DNA of 64,000 bases, from the NCBI RefSeq assembly GCF_020523985.1, contig NZ_JAIVKM010000009.1, forward strand, positions 1 to 64,000, in the 5' to 3' direction. Source of the stretch: Mangrovibacter yixingensis. GTDB taxonomy: Bacteria; Pseudomonadota; Gammaproteobacteria; Enterobacterales; Enterobacteriaceae. Below the pieces are notes generated by a model. It was not told where the DNA came from. It searched no databases and saw nothing but the letters and a program-made list of their open reading frames with translations. Position numbers and translations under genes: made by a program. Within the stretch, counting starts at the first letter, position 1, and the number at the start of each line of letters is the position of its first letter. Below, piece after piece: positions 9,640 through 19,488 of the stretch.

Positions 9640-10857
9640 TTATTTCTTCTGTTCGTTCAGCGCACGAATACGTGAAGACAGGGAGAACAAACGAATGAAG
9701 CCGCCCGCATGGCTGTGGTCGTAAACTTCATCTTCACCAAAAGTCGCGAACTCTTCGTTGTACAGGCTGTTTGGTGATTTTTTCTGAATAGCGGTTACCC
9801 GGCCTTTATACAGCTCCAGTACTACTTCGCCATTCACTTCACCGGCCAGAGATTCCGCAGCAGCCTGCAAAGACTGGCGCAGCGGTGCAAACCAACGGCC
9901 ATCGTAAACTACGTAGGACATTTCCAGACCAACCTGCTCACGCCATTTGAAGCTGTCACGGTCCAGAACCAGCTGCTCAACAGCACGTAATGCAGCCATC
10001 ATAATGGTGCCCCCTGGGGTTTCGTAGCAACCACGGGATTTAATACCCACCAGGCGGTTTTCTACGATATCAACACGGCCAACACCATGTTTGGAACCCA
10101 GTACATTCAGTGCTTCCAGGCATTTGAACGGGCTCATCGCTTCACCGTTCACGGCAACCACTTTACCGTGCTCAACAGTAATAGTGACTTGTTCAGCAGC
10201 ATCTGGCGCTTCTTTCGGGTCAACGGTCCATACCCAGCAATCTTTGTTCGGGGCATTCCACGGGCTTTCCAGCACGCCACCTTCAGTAGAAATATGCCAT
10301 GCGTTTTCGTCACGGCTGTAAATTTTTTCCAGAGAAGCGGTAGTTGGAATATCGCGTTCTTTCAGGTATGCCAGCAATGCTTCACGGGAACGCAGGTCCC
10401 ATTCACGCCATGGAGCAATTACTTTGAGTCCAGGTGCCAGAGCAGCCCAGGCAGATTCGAAACGAACCTGGTCATTACCTTTACCCGTTGCGCCGTGAGC
10501 CAGGGCATCCGCACCCACTTTTTTCGCCACATCCACCAGCGCTTTAGCAATCAGCGGACGAGCCATGGAGGTACCCAGCAGGTAGCTGCCTTCGTACAGT
10601 GCACCGGTTTGCAGTACCGGATAAACATAATCACGAATAAATTCTTCACGCAGATCCACAACGTGGCATTCAATCGCTCCGGAACGCAGCGCTTTTTGTT
10701 CCACCCCTTTCAGATCATCACGATCCTGCCCAATATCCACTACGCAGGCGACAACTTCGCAGCCCTGATAGTTTTCTTTCAGCCAGGGAATGATGGCGGA
10801 GGTATCCAGACCACCGGAATAGGCGAGAACAACTTTTTTGATGCCGTGATTTTGCAT
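9640..10857 (-). CDS. argG: Argininosuccinate synthase, short type
   Basis: Joins citrulline and aspartate with ATP to make argininosuccinate. The ATP-binding P-loop [18 protein letters not shown] is at about residue 8, and the citrulline/aspartate-binding [13 protein letters not shown] at about 115. Start MQNHGIKK gives 405 residues. E. coli ArgG is about 447 residues and of visibly different sequence, encoded elsewhere on its chromosome; this form belongs to the widespread shorter type. Here it sits between argB and argH, in line with pathway order. Spacing to argB is 70 bp. Confidence 0.95.
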   Translation of the reverse strand: MQNHGIKKVVLAYSGGLDTSAIIPWLKENYQGCEVVACVVDIGQDRDDLKGVEQKALRSGAIECHVVDLREEFIRDYVYPVLQTGALYEGSYLLGTSMARPLIAKALVDVAKKVGADALAHGATGKGNDQVRFESAWAALAPGLKVIAPWREWDLRSREALLAYLKERDIPTTASLEKIYSRDENAWHISTEGGVLESPWNAPNKDCWVWTVDPKEAPDAAEQVTITVEHGKVVAVNGEAMSPFKCLEALNVLGSKHGVGRVDIVENRLVGIKSRGCYETPGGTIMMAALRAVEQLVLDRDSFKWREQVGLEMSYVVYDGRWFAPLRQSLQAAAESLAGEVNGEVVLELYKGRVTAIQKKSPNSLYNEEFATFGEDEVYDHSHAGGFIRLFSLSSRIRALNEQKK

Positions 10858-10927
10858 TTTCTTTTCCTTCAAGAGCGCATTAGGCCTGACCCTGCAGACC
10901 ATATGGAGTCGTTAAACGTGTAGTGCG

Positions 10928-11704
10928 TTACGCAATGATACGGGTACCAATCGCAACACCGTTGAATAGCGAGGGCAATTGCTCCGCATGGCGCCATGAG
11001 GCGATATCTACCGGGCGCCCAAGCGTACGCGCAGCATCCAGTGCGGCATTAACTTTCACAATCATCCCATCGGTAATGATGCCCTGAGCAATCAATTGCT
11101 CGGCTTTGTCCGCTGTCATTTCGGCAATACGCTGGCCTTTACCATCCAGGATACCACTCACATCTGACAACAAGATTAAATCGGCACCAAGAGTTTCTGC
11201 CAGAGCTGTGGCAGCCTGGTCTGCATTCACATTCATCAGCAAACCATCTTCAGTTATGCCAATAGAACTGACCACTGGGAGGAATCCGCCCGCTAACAGT
11301 GATTTCAGCAAACGATCAGAGCCCGATTTTGCCAGACCAACATGGCCCAGGGATTCATCCAGCTGAGTAACTATCACGCTGCCGCCATCTGCAAGGCACA
11401 GCCCTACAGCATCAATATGGTGTTTTTGAGCCCAGGCCAGCAATGTTTTATTTGCCGTACCAGCCAGTGCCCCGGTGATAATGTCAATCTGGTCCGCCGG
11501 CGTAACCCGCAGACCATTTCTTTTCTGTACGGGCAGGGCTAGTTTCTTCATTAATTCATCAACCAGACACCCGCCACCATGGACGATAACCAGAGGGCGC
11601 TGGTGAGACTCACGGTAAGTAACCAGTGCAGCAAACAAGCGTTCCAGAGCTTCTTCACTATCCAGCAGAACACCGCCTAACTTAATAATTAATGGATTCA
11701 TCAT
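10928..11704 (-). CDS. argB: Acetylglutamate kinase
   Basis: Phosphorylates N-acetylglutamate, the second step of arginine synthesis. Amino-acid kinase fold with [20 protein letters not shown] at the N-terminus, [14 protein letters not shown] (about 41), and [28 protein letters not shown] (about 158-185). Start MMNPLII gives 258 residues, the E. coli length. It lies 14 bp after argC, so the two are surely one transcript. Confidence 0.96.
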   Translation of the reverse strand: MMNPLIIKLGGVLLDSEEALERLFAALVTYRESHQRPLVIVHGGGCLVDELMKKLALPVQKRNGLRVTPADQIDIITGALAGTANKTLLAWAQKHHIDAVGLCLADGGSVIVTQLDESLGHVGLAKSGSDRLLKSLLAGGFLPVVSSIGITEDGLLMNVNADQAATALAETLGADLILLSDVSGILDGKGQRIAEMTADKAEQLIAQGIITDGMIVKVNAALDAARTLGRPVDIASWRHAEQLPSLFNGVAIGTRIIA

Positions 11705-11718
11705 CTCACCTGATTGCT

Positions 11719-12723
11719 TTAAATAAGAGCCTGAGTCTCTGTAAAACCGAACCGAATATTTGCACACTGCATCGCCTGTGCAGCAGCACCTTTAAGCAGG
11801 TTATCTTCCGTAGAGACAACAATAAGATGCTGCCCCTGCACGGCAAAACCGATATCGCAGAATGGTGACCCAACAACATTTTTCAGTGCGGGCATACCTT
11901 TCTCATACAGACGAACCAAAGGTTTATCACCATAAGCCTGTTGGTACACTGCCGCTATTTGTTGCTGAGTAACACCATCATGCAAACGGCACGTGATAGT
12001 TTCCAAAATACCGCGCGGGAAGTTCCCCAGATGCGGGGTGAAAATAACGTCAGCGCCAAGATGTGATGCGATTTCAGGCTGATGGCGGTGAGTGAAAACG
12101 CCATAAGGCTGCAGGCTGACTTCGCAGAAACTGTTAGAGAGTGACGCTTTACGCCCTGCACCACTCACACCACTGGTAGCATTGATAACCGGCCACTGAG
12201 TAAGATCCAGCAGACCATTGTCAATCAACGGTTTCAATGCCAGTTGTGCAGCTGTTGGGTAACAGCCCGGAACAGCAATTAAATCAGCTTGCTTGATTTT
12301 GTCTGCCTGCCACTCGGCCAGGCCATAAACGGCGCTGTCGAGCAAATCTGGGTGCTGATGAGTAAAACCGTAATACTGAGTATAAAACTCAGCATTATTA
12401 ACCCGGTATGCACCGGATAAATCAAACACGACACAACCAGCAGCAAGAAACTGCGGAGCCAGGTCATGGCTTACTTCATGAGCCGTTGCGAGGAAAACGA
12501 CATCAACACCCTGCGTAAATTCGCTAATATCAGACATAGGTTGAAGCGGCAAATCCACAATCCCTTTCAGTTGAGGGTGGAGACTTGAAAGTAATTTTCC
12601 TGCATCTGAACTTTGCGCAGAGACTGTCAATGCGGTTATGTTCATATGAGGATGGCGATTCACATAGGAAGCAAGCTCTGCGCCGGTATAACCGCTGGCA
12701 CCTACAATCAGCGTATTCAACAT
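11719..12723 (-). CDS. argC: N-acetyl-gamma-glutamyl-phosphate reductase
   Basis: NADPH-dependent reduction of acetylglutamyl phosphate to the semialdehyde. The N-terminal NADP fold [17 protein letters not shown] (residues 4-20) and the catalytic cysteine motif [13 protein letters not shown] (about 152) are present. Start MLNTLIVG gives 334 residues as in E. coli; nine codons upstream in frame lack support. First gene of the leftward argCBGH operon, divergent from argE over a shared ArgR operator. Confidence 0.96.
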   Translation of the reverse strand: MLNTLIVGASGYTGAELASYVNRHPHMNITALTVSAQSSDAGKLLSSLHPQLKGIVDLPLQPMSDISEFTQGVDVVFLATAHEVSHDLAPQFLAAGCVVFDLSGAYRVNNAEFYTQYYGFTHQHPDLLDSAVYGLAEWQADKIKQADLIAVPGCYPTAAQLALKPLIDNGLLDLTQWPVINATSGVSGAGRKASLSNSFCEVSLQPYGVFTHRHQPEIASHLGADVIFTPHLGNFPRGILETITCRLHDGVTQQQIAAVYQQAYGDKPLVRLYEKGMPALKNVVGSPFCDIGFAVQGQHLIVVSTEDNLLKGAAAQAMQCANIRFGFTETQALI

Positions 12724-12849
12724 TGGGGTTGTATACCTTCTTTCCGTCATTTTTAACCTGGCTTCGGACTCTGCCGGAACCGCGTATTACTGGTTTACTC
12801 TGTGCGCTGCAACAGCAGAGCAAGAAAAGATTCATTTTTGAGCAATGTT

Positions 12850-12888
12850 AATGTATTTTTATTCATTAATTTTGCATGATTATCTATA
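12850..12888. promoter_or_regulatory. Double ARG box between argC and argE
   Basis: Two 18-bp ArgR sites separated by exactly 3 bp, the canonical spacing: AATGTATTTTTATTCATT (12850-12867), a near-perfect match to wnTGAATwwwwATTCAnw, and TTTGCATGATTATCTATA (12871-12888), a weaker match. Arginine-bound ArgR hexamer would repress both divergent promoters. A TATACT element at 12885-12890 could be the argE -10. Confidence 0.87.
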
Positions 12889-12905
12889 CTATTGTGACCC
12901 AGGAC

Positions 12906-14066
12906 ATGTCAACAGTGAAGATGAAATTACCGCCTTTTATCGAGATATATCGAGCGTTGATAGCAACGCCGTCCATCAGTGCAACCGAAAGTTCACTGGA
13001 TCAAAGTAATGCTTCTTTAATCAATTTGCTCGCTGGCTGGTTTGGCGACCTCGGATTTCAGGTTGAAGTGCAGCCCGTACCAGGCACTCGCAATAAGTTT
13101 AATATGCTTGCTCGGATCGGCCAGGGAGCTGGAGGGCTGTTGCTGGCAGGGCATACTGACACCGTGCCATTTGATAATGGCCGCTGGACTCGTGACCCGT
13201 TTTCATTAACTGAACACGATAATAAACTTTACGGGCTGGGTACTGCAGATATGAAAGGCTTTTTCGCCTTTATTCTCGACGCATTGCGCGATATCGATGT
13301 TGCCCGCCTGACCAAACCGCTCTACATTTTGGCGACCGCCGATGAAGAAACATCCATGGCTGGCGCACGCTATTTTGCAGAAACTGCACAAATCCGCCCG
13401 GACTGCGCGATTATTGGCGAACCGACTTCGTTACAACCCGTTCGTGCACACAAAGGGCATATGTCCAGTGCCATCCGCATCACCGGGCAGTCAGGGCACT
13501 CCAGTGATCCCGCAAGAGGCATTAACGCTATAGAGCTGATGCACGATGCAATTGGCCATATCATGGCCTTGCGAGATGACTTGAAATCCCGTTTTCACCA
13601 TGACGCATTCACCATTCCTTATCCAACACTCAACCTGGGGCATATTCACGGTGGTGATGCATCCAACCGTATTTGTGCCTGCTGTGAATTACATATGGAT
13701 ATACGCCCATTACCCGGCATGACGCTGGATGATTTAAATGGTCTGCTGCAAGAAGCATTATCACCAGTCAGCAACCTGTGGCCTGGCCGTCTGGATATTT
13801 CCGAACTACATCCACCGATTCCCGGTTACGAATGCCCGGTGAACCATGAACTGGTCGAAGTAGTGGAAAAACTGCTTAACACACCAACAGAAGTCGTTAA
13901 CTACTGTACCGAGGCACCGTTTATCCAAACATTGTGCCCTACTCTGGTACTCGGCCCTGGTTCCATTAATCAGGCACATCAGCCAGACGAATATCTGGAA
14001 ACCCGATTTATCAAACCAACTCAGAAGCTGATAACCCAGGTTATCCATCACTTTTGTTGGCATTAA
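12906..14066 (+). CDS. argE: Acetylornithine deacetylase
   Basis: Zinc enzyme releasing ornithine from N-acetylornithine. M20 peptidase motifs: [11 protein letters not shown] (metal histidine), [11 protein letters not shown] (bridging aspartate), [15 protein letters not shown] (catalytic glutamate), and [16 protein letters not shown] near the C-terminus. Candidate starts are ATG 12906 ([11 protein letters not shown], 386 residues) and ATG 12921 (MKLPPF, 381 residues); E. coli has MKNKLPPF and 383. Neither has a good ribosome-binding site at ideal spacing, so the start is open. The frame extends to 12876 but that would run into the operator. Confidence 0.95.
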   Translation: MSTVKMKLPPFIEIYRALIATPSISATESSLDQSNASLINLLAGWFGDLGFQVEVQPVPGTRNKFNMLARIGQGAGGLLLAGHTDTVPFDNGRWTRDPFSLTEHDNKLYGLGTADMKGFFAFILDALRDIDVARLTKPLYILATADEETSMAGARYFAETAQIRPDCAIIGEPTSLQPVRAHKGHMSSAIRITGQSGHSSDPARGINAIELMHDAIGHIMALRDDLKSRFHHDAFTIPYPTLNLGHIHGGDASNRICACCELHMDIRPLPGMTLDDLNGLLQEALSPVSNLWPGRLDISELHPPIPGYECPVNHELVEVVEKLLNTPTEVVNYCTEAPFIQTLCPTLVLGPGSINQAHQPDEYLETRFIKPTQKLITQVIHHFCWH

Positions 14067-14083
14067 ATAAGTGGTAAGACCAA

Positions 14084-14114
14084 TTCACTCTTTTGTACCA
14101 GGCAAAAGAGTGAA
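14084..14114. repeat. Perfect 12-bp inverted repeat after argE
   Basis: TTCACTCTTTTG and CAAAAGAGTGAA flank a 7-bp spacer (TACCAGG), starting 17 bp after the argE stop. The stem is perfect but A+T-rich and has no T-run afterwards on either strand, so it is a poor standard terminator. It may end argE transcripts with Rho, protect the 3' end, or bind a dimeric regulator upstream of ppc. Confidence 0.6.
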
Positions 14115-14368
14115 TAAGTAACATTTAACATTTTCAAGCGTAATTAATCGGTATTTCCGCGCAAATATGCTGGAAATCGGTGCAATCCCATAAGAATTAC
14201 TTATTGAGGGCTAGCAATATTAAATTTCATAAATTCACGAATTTTACGTGTTTGCTGAAGCGATTTCGCAGCAATTGACGAATGGGAACTAACGTGGCTT
14301 TATAAAAGGCGGTGTTTAACCCGCCAGGGTGAAAATCAATTGCATTTAGATGGGGTGTCTGGGGTCAT
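14115..14368 (+). promoter_or_regulatory. ppc upstream region
   Basis: The 302 bp between argE and ppc hold no gene. Beyond the inverted repeat described separately I see an A+T-rich stretch and a small hairpin GGCGG-TGTTTAAC-CCGCC at 14308-14325 about 45 bp before ppc. Promoter elements are presumably here but I cannot single out one. Confidence 0.4.
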
Positions 14369-17020
14369 ATGAACGAACAATATTCCGCTTTGCGAAGTAA
14401 TGTCAGTATGCTCGGCAAATTGCTCGGGGATACCATCAAGGATGTTTTGGGAGAACACATTCTTGATCGTGTAGAAACAATCCGTAAATTGTCGAAGTCT
14501 TCCCGCGCTGGCAACGACGCAAATCGGCAGGAGTTACTGAATACTTTACAGAACCTGTCTAAAGATGAACTACTTCCAGTAGCACGCGCCTTTAGTCAGT
14601 TTCTGAACCTTGCCAACACAGCAGAGCAATTTCACAGCATTTCAGCCAATGGTGAATCAGCGAATAGCCCTGAAATTATTGCAAAAACAATTAAAAAGCT
14701 AAAAGCACAACCCAATTTAACTGAAGCTGCGATAAAAGAATCATTAGAATCTCTGTCACTGGAATTAGTATTAACCGCGCACCCGACAGAAATTACTCGC
14801 CGGACACTTATTCATAAAATGGTGGAAGTGAATAATTGTCTTAAACAACTGGATCACAGTGATATTCCGGAATATGAACGTAATCAGATAATGCGCCGTC
14901 TGCGCCAGCTGATTGCCCAGTCATGGCATACCGATGAAATTCGTAAACACCGCCCGTCCCCGGTTGATGAAGCTAAATGGGGCTTTGCTGTTGTTGAAAA
15001 CAGCTTGTGGGATGGCGTGCCTGGCTATTTGCGTGAACTGAATGAACAGTTGGAAGAGCATCTTAACTACAAGTTACCTGTTGATTTCGTTCCGGTACGC
15101 TTCACTTCGTGGATGGGTGGCGACCGCGATGGCAACCCAAACGTTACCGCCGACATTACTCGCCATGTTTTATTGCTCAGCCGCTGGAAGGCTACTGATC
15201 TGTTCCTGAAAGATGTACAAGTGCTTATCTCTGAGCTTTCAATGGCAGATGCCACACCTGAACTGCTTAAACTGGCCGGTGATGAACATAGCGAAGAACC
15301 TTATCGCCATATCCTTAAAGGGTTACGCAGCCAGTTAATGGCAACCCAGACCTGGCTTGAAGCCCGGCTGAAAGGCCAGAAATTGCCGCGCCCACAAGGC
15401 TTGCTGACGCAAAACGAACAATTGTGGGATCCGTTGTATGCCTGCTACCAGTCACTGCACGCTTGTGGCATGGGTATTATTGCTAATGGTGAGTTGCTGG
15501 ACACGCTGCGCCGCATCAAATGCTTCGGTGTACCGCTGGTTCGTATCGATATTCGTCAGGAAAGTACACGCCATTCCGATGCAATGGGTGAAATCACTCG
15601 TTATCTGGGCCTTGGTGACTATGAAAGCTGGTCAGAAGCAGACAAACAGGCATTCTTAATTCGCGAACTGAATTCCAAACGCCCGTTGCTGCCTCGCCAG
15701 TGGCAACCAAGTGAAGACACGCGCGAAGTGCTGGAAACCTGCAAAGTCATTGCCGAAGCACCGCGCGGTTCTATCGCCGCTTATGTTATTTCTATGGCGA
15801 AAACCCCGTCTGACGTACTGGCTGTGCATTTGCTGTTGAAAGAAGCCGGTATCGAATTCGCTCTGCCCGTTGCCCCACTGTTTGAAACGCTCGATGACCT
15901 GAATAACGCCAACGACGTGATGACTCAGTTACTGAATATTGACTGGTATCGCGGGTTTATTCAGGGCAAACAAATGGTGATGATTGGTTATTCCGACTCC
16001 GCCAAAGATGCCGGTGTAATGGCTGCTTCATGGGCACAGTATCAGGCACAAGATGCCCTGATTAAAACCTGTGAAAAAGCAGGTATTGCATTAACACTGT
16101 TCCATGGCCGTGGTGGTTCAATTGGCCGTGGTGGCGCACCAGCTCATGCAGCTTTGCTGTCTCAACCACCAGGTAGCCTGAAAGGCGGCCTGCGCGTTAC
16201 CGAACAGGGCGAAATGATTCGCTTCAAATATGGCGTGCCTGAAGTCACTATCAGCAGCCTGTCGCTCTACACTGGGGCGATTCTTGAAGCTAACCTGTTG
16301 CCACCACCCGAACCGAAAGCGAGCTGGCGCAGCATTATGGACGAACTGTCTGTGCTTTCCTGCAATATGTATCGGGGATATGTGCGTGAGAACAAAGATT
16401 TTGTTCCGTATTTCCGTTCTGCAACACCTGAGCTGGAACTGGGGAAATTGCCACTGGGTTCACGCCCGGCCAAACGCCGCCCGAATGGTGGTGTGGAATC
16501 CCTGCGCGCCATTCCGTGGATTTTCGCCTGGACGCAAAACCGGCTAATGCTACCAGCATGGTTAGGCGCAGGCGCTGCGCTGCAGAAAATTGTCGATGAT
16601 GGTAAGCAAGACCAGTTAGAAAGCATGTGCCGTGACTGGCCGTTCTTCTCCACACGCCTTGGTATGCTGGAAATGGTCTTTGCGAAAGCTGACCTGTGGC
16701 TGGCAGAATATTACGATCAGCGTTTGGTAAAACCAGAACTCTGGCCTCTGGGCCAGGAGCTGCGCAAACAGTTGGAAGCTGATATCAAACTCGTGCTGGC
16801 GATTGCCAACGATTCACATCTGATGGCTGACCTGCCGTGGATTGCGGAATCTATCACTCTGCGTAATATCTACACCGACCCACTGAATGTTCTGCAGGCT
16901 GAGTTGCTGCACCGCTCACGCCAGGCCGATGCCGAAGGCAGTGAGCCAGACCCGCGTATTGAGCAGGCACTAATGGTAACAATAGCCGGGGTTGCCGCCG
17001 GTATGCGTAACACTGGCTAA
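14369..17020 (+). CDS. ppc: Phosphoenolpyruvate carboxylase
   Basis: Fixes bicarbonate onto phosphoenolpyruvate to make oxaloacetate, refilling the citric-acid cycle and supplying aspartate-family amino acids. The 883 residues match the E. coli length. Catalytic motifs seen: [18 protein letters not shown] with the essential histidine (about 138), [12 protein letters not shown] (about 250), [16 protein letters not shown] (about 546), and [16 protein letters not shown] (about 579). The C-terminus [15 protein letters not shown] is the family's. It adjoins argE as in E. coli and ends at a strong terminator. Confidence 0.98.
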   Translation: MNEQYSALRSNVSMLGKLLGDTIKDVLGEHILDRVETIRKLSKSSRAGNDANRQELLNTLQNLSKDELLPVARAFSQFLNLANTAEQFHSISANGESANSPEIIAKTIKKLKAQPNLTEAAIKESLESLSLELVLTAHPTEITRRTLIHKMVEVNNCLKQLDHSDIPEYERNQIMRRLRQLIAQSWHTDEIRKHRPSPVDEAKWGFAVVENSLWDGVPGYLRELNEQLEEHLNYKLPVDFVPVRFTSWMGGDRDGNPNVTADITRHVLLLSRWKATDLFLKDVQVLISELSMADATPELLKLAGDEHSEEPYRHILKGLRSQLMATQTWLEARLKGQKLPRPQGLLTQNEQLWDPLYACYQSLHACGMGIIANGELLDTLRRIKCFGVPLVRIDIRQESTRHSDAMGEITRYLGLGDYESWSEADKQAFLIRELNSKRPLLPRQWQPSEDTREVLETCKVIAEAPRGSIAAYVISMAKTPSDVLAVHLLLKEAGIEFALPVAPLFETLDDLNNANDVMTQLLNIDWYRGFIQGKQMVMIGYSDSAKDAGVMAASWAQYQAQDALIKTCEKAGIALTLFHGRGGSIGRGGAPAHAALLSQPPGSLKGGLRVTEQGEMIRFKYGVPEVTISSLSLYTGAILEANLLPPPEPKASWRSIMDELSVLSCNMYRGYVRENKDFVPYFRSATPELELGKLPLGSRPAKRRPNGGVESLRAIPWIFAWTQNRLMLPAWLGAGAALQKIVDDGKQDQLESMCRDWPFFSTRLGMLEMVFAKADLWLAEYYDQRLVKPELWPLGQELRKQLEADIKLVLAIANDSHLMADLPWIAESITLRNIYTDPLNVLQAELLHRSRQADAEGSEPDPRIEQALMVTIAGVAAGMRNTG

Positions 17021-17067
17021 CGGGTTAAATACATAACCATTCAGCTTTGCGCTGGCAAGTAAAACTG

Positions 17068-17096
17068 AAACCCGGAAGCATACTTCCGGGTTTTTT
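17068..17096 (+). terminator. ppc terminator
   Basis: AAACCCGGAAG-CATA-CTTCCGGGTTT hairpin running into six T, 48 bp after the ppc stop. Confidence 0.92.
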
Positions 17097-17196
17097 ATTC
17101 CTGCGTTTTACCATCTTCAGCGCAATATTTTCGTGTTTTTGTCGCAGTAAACTCCCATCAACACACTCCCATCGCACTTACCGCTGGAGGTTTCTC

Positions 17197-18297
17197 ATGG
17201 ACAGTATTACGGCATCACCCGGTAAATATATTCAGGGCCAGCACGTTCTGAGCCGTGCAGGGCACTACCTCAAACCACTTGGGCAACACTTTTTGGTGCT
17301 TGCAGACAGCTTTGTTGCTGATTTGGTGGAAGAGAAACTGCGCCAAACCTGTGAAGAGCATCAAATTGATGTGGAATTTGCACTCTTTGGTGGTCAGTGC
17401 TCACAAGCTGAAATTGACCAGTTGTGCATACTGGCACAAAGAGCAGATTGCGATGCAATCCTGGGGATTGGTGGTGGAAAGACGCTAGACACGGCAAAAG
17501 CTGTAGCCTGCCTGATGAAAATCCCTATGGTCATCGCACCAACGGTGGCATCCAGTGATGCCCCTTGTAGTGCGCTGTCTGTTATCTACTGCGAAGATGG
17601 TTCTCTCGACCGCTACCTACCATTACCCCATAACCCAGACCTGGTGCTGGTTGACAGTGCAATTATTGCCGGAGCGCCACCACGGTTACTGGCTGCAGGC
17701 ATTGGCGATGCCTTATCCACCTGGTTTGAAGCCCGTGCATGTGCAAAAAGTGGGGCAAAGACCAGTGCCGGCGGTTTGCCTGGCAGAGCAGCTCTGGCGC
17801 TTGCTGAACTGTGTTACCACACGCTCCTTGAATATGGTTCCAGTGCAATAGCTGCCGTGCAACAGCGTAGCGTTAATACTGCACTGGAGCATGTTATTGA
17901 GGCCAATATTTATCTGAGTGGCATTGGGTTTGAAAGTGGAGGGTTGGCAGCGGCACATGCCATCCATAATGGGTTAACAACCTTGCCAGACACGCAAAAA
18001 ACGCTGCATGGTGAAAAAGTCGCTTTTGGTACACGGGTTCAGTTGATACTTGAAGATGCGTCGCAAGAGGAACAGGATAGGGTACTTAATCTATGCCGCC
18101 AGGCTGGCTTGCCTGTCACCTTAGATGAATTAGGTATTACTCAGGGAGTGGAGGAAAAAGTTCTTCAGGTTGCCCAGGCCAGTTGCCAACCAGACAACCC
18201 AATGCACAATATGCCGTGCAAGATAACAGCACAGCAGGTTTACGATGCTATCTTACTGGCAGATGAATTCGGCCGCAAAGCACTCGCTTCATCATAG
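17197..18297 (+). CDS. gldA: Glycerol dehydrogenase
   Basis: NAD+-linked, zinc-dependent oxidation of glycerol to dihydroxyacetone (and reduction of methylglyoxal-type substrates). Iron/zinc alcohol dehydrogenase family: GIGGGKTLDTAKAVA (nucleotide binding, about 92), TVASSDAPCSALSV, and metal ligands in FESGGLAAAHAIHNGL and LHGEKVAFG. Start MDSITASPGKYIQG follows CTGGAGG at good spacing and gives 366 residues (E. coli about 367). Codons upstream to 17047 run through the ppc terminator and are not coding. In E. coli gldA lies in a PTS-like cluster (fsaB, ptsA) not seen here. Confidence 0.94.
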   Translation: MDSITASPGKYIQGQHVLSRAGHYLKPLGQHFLVLADSFVADLVEEKLRQTCEEHQIDVEFALFGGQCSQAEIDQLCILAQRADCDAILGIGGGKTLDTAKAVACLMKIPMVIAPTVASSDAPCSALSVIYCEDGSLDRYLPLPHNPDLVLVDSAIIAGAPPRLLAAGIGDALSTWFEARACAKSGAKTSAGGLPGRAALALAELCYHTLLEYGSSAIAAVQQRSVNTALEHVIEANIYLSGIGFESGGLAAAHAIHNGLTTLPDTQKTLHGEKVAFGTRVQLILEDASQEEQDRVLNLCRQAGLPVTLDELGITQGVEEKVLQVAQASCQPDNPMHNMPCKITAQQVYDAILLADEFGRKALASS

Positions 18298-18310
18298 CCG
18301 TGGGTATTCA

Positions 18311-18336
18311 GCCAGGGGGCTAACTCGCCACCTGGC
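18311..18336. terminator. Weak hairpin between gldA and metF
   Basis: GCCAGG...CCTGGC arms around a 14-bp loop between the convergent gldA and metF genes. It has no T-run and its role is uncertain. Confidence 0.3.
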
Positions 18337-18357
18337 ACAATGCGAGAAGGAGAAAGG

Positions 18358-19251
<894 letters not shown>

Positions 19252-19286
19252 TTACCTCATCACTCTTATCGCTGTTCTGTTATTTT

Positions 19287-19318
19287 TTACATCTATACGT
19301 TTAGACGTCCAGATGTAA
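19287..19318 (-). promoter_or_regulatory. MetJ operator of metF (tandem Met boxes)
   Basis: Four adjacent octamers in register resemble AGACGTCT: TTACATCT, ATACGTTT, AGACGTCC, AGATGTAA, with 5, 6, 7 and 5 matches. They lie 39-70 bp upstream of the metF start. MetJ dimers bind such arrays cooperatively with S-adenosylmethionine as corepressor. Confidence 0.85.
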
Positions 19319-19488
19319 AAATGAAGGAAAAGACTCGCCTCGTCAACTGAAAAATTGTTGTGTGGCAGGAATAATTATCAGCCAACGTGAAAAAATTTCA
19401 TGGATAAGTGATGATTTTTATACGCAGAAAGTGATGGAATACCACCTTCAGGCCAGCGGACCTGAATGGCGGTATGAAATAGCAAGGT

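Noticed and set aside
10087-10923. A 278-codon open frame on the plus strand, antisense to argG.
   Set aside because: It mirrors argG codon structure, has no start signal and no recognisable protein features; argG is unambiguous on the other strand.
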